64,000 bases of DNA from Gavia stellata (taxonomy: Eukaryota; Chordata; Aves; Gaviiformes; Gaviidae): contig NW_026776913.1 in the NCBI RefSeq assembly GCF_030936135.1, positions 1,116,001 to 1,180,000 on the forward strand, read 5' to 3'. Under the pieces are notes generated by a model that saw only the letters and a list, made by a program, of their open reading frames with translations, did not search any database and was not told the origin of the DNA. Shown piece by piece: positions 11,079 to 20,928 of this stretch; the stretch's first letter is position 1; every line of letters starts with the position of its first letter. The translations under genes were made by a program, and so were the position numbers.

Positions 11079-12499
11079 CTGTCCAAAAAAGGAAAAAACA
11101 GGAAAAATTAGGACAGATTTCTCTGAGAAAACCCACTCCATTTTTCATCGCAACCCCACGCAGTTGGAATACATTTCCATTCTCTAGTTTGTGCTGGCTG
11201 AGTGTGCTGTGAGGAGCACGAGCTCTGCCCTTCTGCTGCTGAGGAGTCAGCTTTGCTCTGCTGCAGTGGGTACATGGGACCTGACTTGTGACAGCTCCGA
11301 TGATCACAGGGGATGTCAGATGTAATCCACCTTTCATGGAAAAATTCAATATCTGCACTCATGACATGGAAGAACGTGGGCTGTGAAAGAGAGGCTCAGC
11401 ATGACTTTCTTATAACTTTGTCTGTGTTTTTTCACAGGGCTGCAGTGTACATCAGTCCTTTTCCCATCTGCCCTGTGCTTTCGCTTGTGCTGCCTTGGAG
11501 ATGACTTCACACACAAATTAGTCTTTTAAAAAAAACAATAAACCTGGACTCTGATGAGACCAGAGGAGTCCTGTTTCAAAGAACAGCTCTGCAAACTCTC
11601 CTCCAGCCCAGCCCAGAGGTGGAGGTGTGATGGAGATGGCAGGACACGACCCCTCCCAGAGAGAAGCAACTGACTCTGCGAGGAGAGTGCCGACCCCCAA
11701 GGAAAGGCTCCGCACTCCCGAGGATCCCACAGCAGAGCTGCGCCTTTCTGGGGGGCAGCCTGCAAGCCCTGCAGGACAGGCAAAGCAGAGACTCGGGGGT
11801 CCCTCCAATGGGAGGTTCTACAGAGAGAGTCAGCTCATTGCCCCGCAGACAGTGCCCAGCAGACTTCTGCAGGGAAACACAGAAAGAGAGCTGCCTGAGC
11901 GCACCCTCCCCCTGTGCTCGTTTGCAGTGTCCTCCCAACCCCGTCCCTGTCTCTGCTGCCTGCAGCTGTCCCTGCCAGGAGCTGGTTCTCTGTCCCCTGT
12001 GTCTCCTCCCTGGCAGTGCTCACAGAGCCCATCCCACCCGCTGCCTGCTCAGCTCTGCCCTGCAGAGCCCTCCCTGCAGCAGGACACTGCCCAGGGGCAT
12101 CTCTGGGTGTGCAGGCTCTGAGGGGAACATCAGACCAGCCCTGGCGAGGCTGGAAAAGTGACACTGATGCTGTCTGTAACCACGGCATGGTGATTTCCAA
12201 CACTCCCCGCTTTATTCACCTCTAAGAGGAACAGACTTGGAATTTCAGTGCCTCCTCCGGAAATGAGAGATTAATTTCTATGTGCCATTGCCCACCCAGA
12301 CAACCCAGAGGAGAAGAGTGAAAGACCAGGATCCTTCCCTTTCAGGCAGCCCCTGCCTTGCTGTGCTTCCTGAAAAGTCTCCTGGGAAGATCCTGCAGTG
12401 ATGTGGAGCTGTGAGCAGCTCTGACCCACACAGCACCCTCTCAACAGCAGAAGGACCCTGCCATTGCACTGGTCTCTCCTTCCACCCCCAGCTTCTCCC

Positions 12500-12640
12500 C
12501 ACAGCGCCGTGGGGAGCTCCCCGGGCAGGCTGAGTGCTGACCCTGGCAGGCGGCAGAGTCCCTGCCCCAGCACCCAGCCCCGGGGGTGCAGGGACCCTGC
12601 TCGGAAGGACAGCCCTGGGCACCCCTGGCTGCACACCCAC
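12500..12640 (-). promoter_or_regulatory. GC-rich block identical upstream of all four OR genes (OR1 copy)
   Basis: About 130-140 bases, starting at ggggagctccccgggcaggc, read the same here and at 20704-20830, 37698-37830 and, inverted, about 49525-49660. It lies inside the putative 5' UTR intron. It could be a regulatory element or the core of a gene-conversion tract. Confidence 0.5.
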
Positions 12641-12856
12641 CTTCACACCCTGCAGCCGTCCCTGGCAGAAGGCAGCCCTCATGCCCTGTCCCGCTGATGG
12701 TGCAGCAGGGAAGCCCTGCTCTGGGGCACCTCCTCCTCCTCTACACTGGAGCACCTGTGGCACTTCTTCCTGAAAGCTCTCAGAGTTTGTGGGATGTGCC
12801 ATCATTAGGAGATCTGTCCGTGAACTGTACCTAAATTGCCCTGCACCCAGAGACTT

Positions 12857-12900
12857 ACCGTGTCAAGGGCTGTGACGATTTCTCCTCCAGTGAGCTCGCC
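12857..12900 (-). promoter_or_regulatory. Putative non-coding first exon of OR1 and its splice donor
   Basis: On the minus strand cttgacacg is followed by the consensus donor GTAAGTCT, with its GT at 12858-12857. The OR4 copy has the same word at 49302. Joined to the acceptor at 11079, the intron would be about 1.78 kb. The 5' end of the exon is not known. Confidence 0.5.
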
Positions 12901-13134
12901 TCTGTCCTCCCACCCCAGACTGCCTTTAACCTCTCTCTGCCTTGATCCTCTCCCCTCGGTGCCTGCAGGCAGTACCCTCAGCCCTGCTGCGCTGTGCAGA
13001 GGAGCTGCTCCTGGGCAGAGCTGTCTCTCCGCAGTGATGCCCGCTTGCCGTGAGCTCCCTCCATCCCAGGAGCCCGGCCCAGCTCAGCAGCAGAGGAGCA
13101 GCCCAAGGCGGCACTTTCTCTGCCCCTCGGGGCT

Positions 13135-13165
13135 CCCCCCAGGGGTCCCTGGGGCTCCAGGGGAA
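13135..13165 (-). promoter_or_regulatory. Cluster of EBF (Olf-1)-like motifs upstream of OR1
   Basis: Overlapping C-rich/G-rich palindromic words (ccctggggctcc, ccaggggtccctgg) match the CCCnnGGG core of Olf/EBF sites, which are common in OR promoters. They lie about 280 bases upstream of the putative first-exon donor. The OR4 copy has the same cluster at 48995-49024. Confidence 0.35.
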
Positions 13166-13329
13166 CCTGCTGTGAAACAGGCTGGAGCAATCACTGAGGT
13201 TCCCTCCCGCAGCTGGGGAGAGACACTTCTTCCCAGCACTGACATTTCTCCTATCAGGAAAAGAGTCAGGCATGAGAATCACGTTTTGTTTGTTTCATCA
13301 TTAGACAGGACACCAGGAAGGTGACAGGC

Positions 13330-13735
13330 AGGGATCTAATTTCTGCAAGCTGGGGACACGTCTTCAGTTGACTGAATTCAGACATTTCATTCTGGGTTTG
13401 TAGTCCTAGGGATAAAAAGACATCCAGAATTCTTTTGTCCAAGCCATGTCTCTCCTCTGAAGTAAAGCCTTTGCACACCCAGGCTCTTGGACACTTGATA
13501 ACAGGTTCCCCTATGGCAAGTATGACCCTGCCTGATGCCACAGCTGTGGTGCTTCAGCCCAGATGTGCAGCAATGACCTCAGCCAGGGCCACGGACAGGA
13601 CAAACTGGAGCCGTTACTGTGGGAGACAGAGCTGTGACCTGATGGCACAGCTCAGTCCAGCTGGTCTTCAAGGACAGCATCCTCCAAGCTCTGCAATAAC
13701 CCAGACTGCAACTCAAAGGAAACTAGAAAGGGCAC
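13330..13735. other. No gene recognised
   Basis: About 400 bases between the OR1 upstream block and an old CR1. Nothing supported. Confidence 0.45.
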
Positions 13736-13739
13736 CATC

Positions 13740-14693
13740 ATGAGTGTTTACTACTTCAGGAACAGTTGAAGAAGAAAACCAAGGTACTCTGTGGTCACTG
13801 CTGAGTTTCATAAGAGCAGGTGTAGACAGAGCTGAGATTCTCTGTTATCCTCTTTGCCTCAGTGTTCCCCAGCAAGGTCTCGCAGGCCTCTGTGACTCAG
13901 GGCAGGACCCTGAAGGAGATCAGCCAGTGGTGGATGGGGATCAAGTCAGGGGTCACCTGAGCAAACGCAACCCTTACCAGTCTATGGGACAAGTGGGGCG
14001 GCATCCCAGGGAGCTGAGAGGGCAAGCCAATCTCACAGTGATGACACTCTCCATCATCTTTAGAGGGTGATGGAAACTAGGGGGACTCCCTGATGACTGG
14101 CAGCACCCAAACATGGCACGCACCTTTCAAAAATGCACAACAGATGAGCAGTGAAACTCAAGGCTGTGCTCCAGAGTGTGTCCATTCACTCAGATCCCAT
14201 TTCTGGGTGGCTGAAAAAGGTGGTGTCTGGTTTTACTCAGGGTAGTGTGTGTCTCGCCATCCTCTTTGCTTTCTGTGATGAAAGGACAGGATTGCTGGGC
14301 GTGGGGAGAGCAGTGGTTGTCTTTTAACCTGGAAGTCAGTGAAGTTTTCAGCATCATCTCCCACATTATTGTTGTGCCCAAGTTAGGATATGATGGCCTG
14401 CGTGGGTGAGTCAGTAGATGGCTAAAACAACAGTCGGATGGTGGAGCTCAGAGGGATGAGGTCAATGTGTGGTACTCTGCCTGGAGGCATCTAGCTAAAA
14501 GGGTCCTGCAAGAGTCTGTCGTGCTACCTGCTCTGTTTCATGTGTTTTTAATGACCTGCAGGAGATGAGAGAGTAATTTTTCACAGCATTTGTAGATGCA
14601 ACTATATTGAGGAGAGCAGAAACTATACTGCAGTCCACAGCTGCCATCTCAAAGGACATAGACAGGCCAGAGGGATGGGCAAAAAGTAGAAAC
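13740..14693 (+). mobile_element. Old CR1 fragment, reverse transcriptase region
   Basis: Plus-strand frames give FFASVFPSKVSQAS near 13850-13890, GGLPDDWQHPNMAPTF near 14085-14130 and QESVVLPALFHVF near 14510-14550. These match CR1 words FFASVFNS, EDWRLANVTPIF and [12 protein letters not shown]. Frames are heavily broken. The younger minus-strand CR1 at 14696 directly adjoins its 3' side. Confidence 0.65.
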
Positions 14694-14695
14694 AT

Positions 14696-15858
14696 AAAAT
14701 CATAGAATCATTTAGGTTGGAAAAGACCTTTAAGACCACCGAGTCCCACCGTTAACCTGACACTTCCATGTCCACCACTAAACCAAGTCCCTAAGTGCCA
14801 CATCTACACATCTTTGAAATACCCCAGGGACGGTGACTTAACCACTTCCCTGCACAGCCTGTTCCTAGGCTTGATAACCCTTTTGGTGAAGAAATTTTTC
14901 CTAATATCCAATCTAAAGCTCCCCTGGCACAACTTGAGGCCGTTTCCTCTTGTCCTATCACTTGTTACCTGGGAAAAGAGACCAACACCCACCTCACTAC
15001 AACCTCCTTTCAGGTAGTTGTAGAGAGCGATAAGGTCTCCCTGAGCCTACTTTTCTCCAGTTCCCTTAGCCATTCCTCATAACACTTGTTCTCTGGACCC
15101 TTCATCAGCTTCATTGGTCTTTGTTGGACACGCTTCAGCACCTCAATGTCCTTCTTGTAGTGACGGGCCCAAAACTGAACACAGCAGTCGAGGTGCAGAC
15201 TAACCAGCACCGAGTACAGGGGGACAATCACCTCCTTGCTCCTGCTGGCCACACTATTTCTGATACAAGCCAGGATGCCGTTGGCCTTCTTGTCCTCCTG
15301 GGCACACTGCTGGCTCATATTCAGCCAGCTGTCAACCAGCACCTCCAGGTCCTCTTCTGCGGGGCAGCTTTCCAGCCACTCTTTCCCAAGCCTGGAGCGT
15401 TGCATGGAGTTGTTGTGACCCAAGTGCAGGACCCGGCATTTGGCCTTGCTGAATCTCATACAACGGGCCTCGGCCTGTCCAGATCCCTCTGCAGAGCCTT
15501 CCGACCCTCAAGCAGATCAACACTCCTGCCCAACTTAGTGTCGTCTGCAAACTTACTGAGGGAGCACTCAATCCCCTCATCCAGATCGTCTATAGATATA
15601 TTAAACAAGACCAACCCCAAACCTGAGCCCTGGGGGACACCACTTGTGACCGGCTGCCAACATGACTGAACTCCATTCACCACAACCCTTTGGGGCCTGG
15701 CCATCCAAGCCATTCTTTTACCCAGCAAAGAGTACCCCCATCCAAGCCATGAGCAGCCAGTTTCTCCAGGCAAATGCGCTAGGAAACGGTGCCAAAGGCT
15801 TTACTTATGTCCAGGTAAACAATACCCACAGCCTTTCCCTCGTCCAATAAATGGGTTA
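14696..15858 (-). mobile_element. CR1 LINE, 5'-truncated
   Basis: Minus strand, with its 3' tail at about 14696 (atcatagaatca) and 5' truncation at about 15858. Reading down the minus strand: [15 protein letters not shown], the catalytic FADD in [11 protein letters not shown] near 15540, [16 protein letters not shown], then [37 protein letters not shown] and [19 protein letters not shown]. The endonuclease is absent. The frame is interrupted a few times, so it is not functional. It is close in sequence to the 20.8-kb element and serves as a guide to what that one has lost. Confidence 0.9.
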
Positions 15859-15869
15859 CCTTGTACTAG

Positions 15870-16790
15870 AAGGAGATACAGGTATCAGTAGCTGCAATGG
15901 TATCTCCATCTGCAGTGGCATCTGCACCTGTATGGGCACCTGCAATCATCTATGCATCTGCAATCCTCTCTGTATCTACAACAGCGTCTCCATCTGCCAT
16001 GTTACCTGCATCTGCAATGGTATCTCCATCTGCAATTAAATTTTATCTGCATGTCCAAAGGTACCTTCCTCTGAATTGGTATCTCTATCAGCAATGCTAC
16101 CTCCGCCTGCAAGGCTATCTGCAACACTATTGCGCCTCCAATTTTGTGTACATCTGCTATGGCGTATGCTCAGAATCTGGAGTGGCATTTGCACCTCTAG
16201 TGGCATCTTCATCTGCAATCGCATCCAAAACTGTATGTGTTTCAGCAAGGGCATCTGCAGTGGTATCTGTGTCTGCCGTGGCATCTACAGTGTCATCTGC
16301 TTCTGCAAGGGAATCTGCAGTGGTATCTCTGATGGTATGGGTAGTGTTGTCTCTGCCTGTATTGGTATCGGTGTCTGTCATGGTGTCTAGATGGGTACCG
16401 GTATGTCTAATTGTACCTGCATCTGCGTCTCTTCTGGCATCTGTGCATGTATCTTCAATTGTATTTGTAGCAGCACCCGTATGTTTAACCCTGCCTCTAT
16501 CAGTCATGGCACCTCTATCGGTAATGGTATCACGAGCAGTAGCTGTAGTTGTAGGTGTAATGGAATGTGGGCTTGTGTCTGTGACTGTACTTGTATCTGC
16601 GATTGTACGTGTGATTGTATCTTGATCTGTAATTGTATCTGCAATTGTATGTGTAATGATTTGTGTGACTGGTCATGTAGCTCTACTTGTGCATGTTATG
16701 GTGTCTCCGACTCTAATTGTATCAGTAATTAGATCTATTTTATGCCTGTATCTGCAATTGAACGTGTGTATGTGTCTTTTAATTATAATG
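15870..16790 (+). repeat. Second array of the hexamer-based minisatellite
   Basis: About 0.9 kb of degenerate words such as atctgcaatggtatctccatctgc at the left. They drift into tgtatctgcaattgtatgtg at the right. The unit is the same as at 4850-5395 but, apart from short patches, stays in one orientation. Its left edge abuts the truncated 5' end of the 14.7-kb CR1, so that CR1 probably inserted into or beside the array. A 242-codon open frame across it is a by-product of the period. Confidence 0.8.
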
Positions 16791-16797
16791 GTGGCTC

Positions 16798-16929
16798 TGT
16801 GTGCTGGTTTTGGCTGGGATAGAGTTAATTTTCTTTGTGGCAGCATGTATGGTGCTATGCTTTGGATTTCTAATGACAACAGCTTTGATAACACACCGAT
16901 GGTTTAGTTATTGCTGAACAGCGCTTACT
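16798..16929 (+). mobile_element. Fragment of an avian endogenous retrovirus LTR
   Basis: The stretch beginning gtgctggttttggctgggat and continuing to ttattgctgaacagcgctta resembles a common bird ERV LTR that I recognise from memory. Only the first part of the LTR is present. It is old and broken. Confidence 0.55.
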
Positions 16930-17700
16930 GTCATGAAAATTCAAGACTGGCCAGTGCCGACCGAGCAGAGAGGCTAGGACGCAAAGTAAGGAATTAGAAG
17001 GGTAAATCTTTGTTCATGCGCATGAGGAGTCCCAGCCAAATTGGGGCACCCCGAACGAGGTTTTACATGGGCTTCCCATACCCTTCAAGCTCTCGGGGAA
17101 TTTTTATGGTACCCCGTGAGGTAAATTAAACAGACTTTTGTGCTTAAATATTTAATGACCAATGCATCGGTCAGAGTCCTACCGCAACAAGCATTTCTAC
17201 AAGGAGTCTGCAAATACGCATCACAAGCAGATTCCTTACCTACACTTGCACCAGCCCAGCTCTGCAGCCCAAAGTTTGCCCCTGAGCTTGGGCCCCTGAG
17301 CGCTCCCACTCCAGGATGGCTACAAGACAATGCGGAGGCTGTTGCTGATCTCATCACCCAGGGAAACTTCACTCCCTTACAGGAAGTCCTTCTGTTTCTG
17401 GCATCCCTGCTTCCAGCCAGTTTAACCCCTTCTGCAGCTGGGCCTCCTTGCCCTCCCTGCCAGATCATTCCTCGGTCACAAATGACCCCTGCTGAGCAAT
17501 TGTAATTTGAATTTCCCCTCCATATGCAAGGGGCCAGCTGCATGGGGGTAGGGGGCTGCTCAGTGCTGGTCTGTCCAAACCCTGTGTCTGATATCCATGC
17601 TCTGTCCACTGTCTTATTAAACTCTGCTCCGGCTATTTGCTGGGTGAGAGTGCTCACTATTGCCTGTGTGTTTGGGGCGAATGCATGTACACGCTTTGCT
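16930..17700 (+). mobile_element. Possible further LTR/ERV-derived debris
   Basis: The LTR fragment before it stops abruptly at a TGTCA start. Two stretches, about 16930-17130 and 17500-17700, look LTR-like, and the second has an attaaactctgctccggct segment. The piece between them is unrecognised. Family unknown; clearly not whole. Confidence 0.3.
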
Positions 17701-18500
17701 GGTGAAATCCAGGGGCTGGCTGCAGCAGGAGGACACCAGGGTGTGGAGAGAGGCAGGGCTGGAGCTGCCAAGTGGATAACGGCCCCGGGTCTGGGCAGGG
17801 CACTTGGGCAGACCCAAGCGCAGGCCCACACTGGAGGGACCGTGAGCGTGTGTGCCCGTGGGTAAGCGCTGCAGGATCTGCACAGACCACTTGTCACCTG
17901 CACACCAGACCAGCTTGAGAAGGGAGCGGGATGGGGCCGGTTGTGATACTCATGCCTGTGTGTGTTCTGCCGGTGCTGTGGGGGCTGCAAAGGTGCTGTT
18001 CCCTGCTGGAGTTGGTCAGGTGTGTCCATCTGTATTTCCTCGCCGAGACCGGCATTTAACAATTTCCTTTGAGTGATTCCCCGTTGGGTGACCTCTCACT
18101 TTGGGAGGATCCAGTCACTGCCCACCCCAGGAACGTGCTGCCCCTGCAGAACCCCCAGGCTCTCCAGGTAGCTGTAGATTCCCCTCCTGGAGGACGTCTT
18201 CTGCCCAGTCATATGTGGGACAGCCCTGGGTGTGTAACTCAGTGCTCATTTACCATCTCCACGGTCACCATACACCAAAGAGTGAGCCCAAGATCCAGAC
18301 CTGGGTCTCTAACAGCTGTGACAATGTGACCACGAGAGTTTCTCTCTCAATTCCAAGGAGAGAAAGGCCCTTTTGAGGTGAAATTCCTTGGGCCTGTTGC
18401 TGCCATCAGCTTTGGAAGAAGAGCCCAAACTTCAATCAGCACACTGGGGAGATCCCATTTGATTTCAGAAATGCTATGAGAGTGTAGCTCTGTCCCAGTG
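17701..18500. other. No gene recognised; downstream flank of OR2
   Basis: A 325-codon minus-strand frame crosses 17085-18062 but has no domain and low-complexity composition. The part from about 18290 to 18500 (gtctctaacagc, agctttggaagaagagccca) resembles 35740-35930 downstream of OR3, so the two OR units share 3' flanks. Confidence 0.5.
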
Positions 18501-18511
18501 AAAGACAGACT

Positions 18512-18517
18512 TTTATT
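18512..18517 (-). terminator. Candidate polyadenylation signal for OR2
   Basis: AATAAA on the minus strand about 62 bases past the OR2 stop codon. Confidence 0.5.
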
Positions 18518-18578
18518 TCAGAGCCAGGGAAGACAAAGCAGGCTCATTAATCAGCAGAAGTAAGGAGAATCTCAACAT

Positions 18579-19598
18579 TTATGTAGAAACACAGTAAAGG
18601 CTAATAACAACAAAGATAATGAAAACAAAAAGGACAAAAGAGCAAACAAAGGACAGTCCAGCAATGGGATACATGGGAAACATCCCTAAAATCACTTTCT
18701 TCATGGCATCCTTGAGCTCCCGGTTCCTCATGCTGTAGATGAGGGGGTTCAAGGCTGGGGTCACCACCGAGTACAGCATTGCCATCACTGAATCCAGAGC
18801 TGCAGAGGAGATGGAGGGGGGCTTGAGGTAGGCAAACGTGCCAGTGCTGATAAACAGGGAGACCACAGCCAGGTGAGGGAGGCACGTGGAAAAGGCTTTG
18901 TGCCGTCCCTGCTCAGAGGGAATCCTCAACACGGCCCTCAAGATCTGCACATAGGACAGCACAATGAAAACAAAACACCCCCAGAATAGAAAAGCACTAA
19001 AACTGAAAGGCCCAGCTACCCTGAGGTAGGAGTCTGAGCAGAAGAGCTTGAGGATCTGTGGAATTTCACAGAAGAAATGGTCCACAGTATTGCCTTGGCA
19101 GAGTGGAAGTGAAAATGTATTGGCTGTGTGAAGGAGAGAATTGAGAAACCCACTGCCCCAGGCAGCTGTTGCTATTTTGGCACAAGCTCTGCTGCCCAGG
19201 AGGGTCCCATAGTGCAGGGGTTTGCAGATGGCAACGTAGCGGTTGTAGGACATGACAGTGAGCAGAAAAAATTCTGCTGACATCAAAAATGTAATGAAAA
19301 ATACCTGGGCAGCACATCCTGAGTAGGAGATGGCCCTGGTGTCCCAGAGGGAATTGGCCATGGCTTTGGGGAGAGTGGTGGAGATGGAGCCCAGGTCGAG
19401 GAGGGAGAGGTTGAGGAGGAAGAAGTACATGGGGCTGTGGAGGTGGTGGTCGCAGGCTATGGCGGTGATGATGAGGCCATTGCCCAGGAGGGCAGCCAGG
19501 TAGATGCCCAGGAAGAGGCAGAAGTGCAAGAGCTGCAGCTCCCTCGTGTCTGTGAATGCCAGGAGGAGGAACTGGCTGATGGAGCTGCTGTTGGACAT
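18579..19598 (-). CDS. Olfactory receptor, OR14-like (OR2), with an NRY variant and a hydrophobic tail
   Basis: Intact frame of 339 codons from MSNSSSISQF. It has the family signature: LLGNGLIITA, SPMYFFLLNLS, CKPLHYGTLLGSRAC, LPLCQGNTVDHFFCEIPQ, SYVQILRAVLRIPSEQG, KAFSTCLPHL and NPLIYSMRNRELKDAMKK. Two oddities. The TM3 motif is MSYNRYVAIC, with Asn in place of the Asp of DRY, which usually matters for G-protein coupling. The C-terminus is prolonged by about 30 residues with a strongly hydrophobic run (LSFVCSFVLFVFIIFVVIS) encoded by T-rich DNA that lines up with the 3' UTR of OR3. The upstream region is truncated by a CR1 at 20838. It could be a functional receptor, a non-coupling variant, or a gene in early decay. 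Confidence 0.88.
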   Translation of the reverse strand: MSNSSSISQFLLLAFTDTRELQLLHFCLFLGIYLAALLGNGLIITAIACDHHLHSPMYFFLLNLSLLDLGSISTTLPKAMANSLWDTRAISYSGCAAQVFFITFLMSAEFFLLTVMSYNRYVAICKPLHYGTLLGSRACAKIATAAWGSGFLNSLLHTANTFSLPLCQGNTVDHFFCEIPQILKLFCSDSYLRVAGPFSFSAFLFWGCFVFIVLSYVQILRAVLRIPSEQGRHKAFSTCLPHLAVVSLFISTGTFAYLKPPSISSAALDSVMAMLYSVVTPALNPLIYSMRNRELKDAMKKVILGMFPMYPIAGLSFVCSFVLFVFIIFVVISLYCVST

Positions 19599-19621
19599 TT
19601 GCTTTCTGTGGGCATTGGGAC
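19599..19621 (-). promoter_or_regulatory. OR2 5' UTR stub with splice acceptor
   Basis: Minus-strand tract tctttttcaccttggacag ends in AG at 19623-19622, 23 bases before the ATG. It matches the acceptors of the other three OR genes. Confidence 0.55.
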
Positions 19622-19623
19622 CT

Positions 19624-20837
19624 GTCCAAGGTGAAAAAGACAAAGACAATTGAGGACAGACTTCTGTGAGGAAAATAACATGCCATTTGGCATAGAAATC
19701 CCCATCCCTGTGATGAATGAGGAACAAGCCAGCGCATTCCCCAGCCCTGTCAACTGAATGGCATGGTGCGTGACAGTTTAAAACCTACTTCCCATGAAGA
19801 CACTTCCAGGGAAGGACACCCAGAGTCAGTGCCGGAACAGAAGCTGACCTGTACCCCCATCCATACCCCAGAGAGCAAGAGCAGCATGGAAAGGTGGGGA
19901 AACAGGGAAGAAAACTGCAATGCTCCAAAACAATGAGGTGAGGACAGAAAGGCAGAGGGGCGTGCTGTGAAGCCTTCTCCTTACCCAGCTGTGCTCACCG
20001 CCTCTCAGATGGTGTCACTGTAGGGCAGGTGGTTTTAGTCTCTTTTTTGTGTACTGCATCCCAAGACACATCCACCTGGAGGGCAACCTGCCCAGGGCAT
20101 GACTCATAACGGGGACCCCATTGCCATGAAGGCAGAGGCTCTGCTGGGTAGGAGAGGAGACCAGGGAGTTGCTCTGGGGAAGGTATCTGCACTCCAGGAC
20201 ATGGCAAGGAGGTACCCGAATAGCCCCCGCCATGGCATTTCTGGTAGCAGCTCCTTCTCATTCCCTGCCCTTGTCTCTGCTGGAGATGTCCCTGCTGGAA
20301 GCTGATTCCCTGTCCCCATGTCTCTTCCATACCATCTCCCACAGACCCCATCCCACTCACCGTGTGCTCAGCTCTGCCCTGCAGACACCTCCTGGCACCA
20401 GGGTACTGCCCAGGGGCACCTCTGTCCATGCTGGAGCTAATGAGCAGATCAGACAAGTGCTAAAGAGAACAGGGGTCTCAGTGCCTGCCCCAGAACATAG
20501 AAATAAATTCCCATCTCCCACTGCCCTCCCAGACAACCAAGAGGAGAAAATGCAAAACACCGGCAGCTTCCCTTTCAGGTAACTGCCACATAGACCTTCC
20601 TTTTGAAAAGTGCCCTTGGAAATGTGAGCAGCCCTGACCCATGCAGCACCCTCTCAACAGCAGAAGGACCCTGCCCTTCCCTGATGGGCTTCCCACAGTG
20701 CCATGGGGAGCTCCCCGGGCAGGCTGAGTGCTGACCCTGGCAGGCGGCAGAGTCCCTGCCCCAGCACCCAGCCCCGGGGGTGCAGGGACCCTGCTCGGAA
20801 GGACAGCCCTGGGCACCCCTGGCTGCACACCCCCCTT
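19624..20837 (-). repeat. OR upstream block U, copy of OR2, truncated by CR1
   Basis: The segment at about 20220-20430 resembles 11930-12110 of the OR1 copy. The segment at 20640-20837 matches 12430-12640, including the invariant GC-rich block (20704-20830). Homology stops at the CR1 tail at 20838. The equivalent of the first-exon donor of OR1 would lie beyond that point, and I did not find it after the CR1 5' end near 25250. Confidence 0.7.
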
Positions 20838-20928
20838 CACAGAATCAGAAAGAATCACAGAATCACTACGGTTGGAAAAGACCTGTAAGATCATCAAGTC
20901 CAACCATCAACTAACACCAGCATGCCCA

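Larger units (their letters stand above)
11079..13260 (-). repeat. OR upstream block U, copy of OR1
   Basis: Sequence upstream of OR1 that recurs inverted at 48860-51206 before OR4 and in parts before OR3 (37540-38515) and OR2 (about 20000-20838). The far part (about 11530-13250) looks almost identical to the OR4 copy in the stretches I compared, while the part next to the gene is more diverged and has indels. It contains the putative intron, the first-exon donor and a cluster of EBF-like motifs. Long open frames in this block are not conserved in position relative to splice signals and I do not call them genes. Confidence 0.75.

Noticed and set aside
10546-11358. 270-codon frame overlapping OR1
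   Set aside because: It is OR1 read in another frame; the His/Pro-rich product has no receptor motifs.
12278-12805. Frames shared between copies of the OR upstream block (for example 175 codons here and 188 codons at 49316)
   Set aside because: They persist because the DNA is nearly identical, not because codons are kept; the block lies in a putative intron.
15897-16625. 242-codon frame of Ala, Ser and Val repeats
   Set aside because: Created by a minisatellite with a period divisible by three.
17085-18062. 325-codon minus-strand frame
   Set aside because: Runs across LTR-like debris and unrelated sequence without a recognisable domain.
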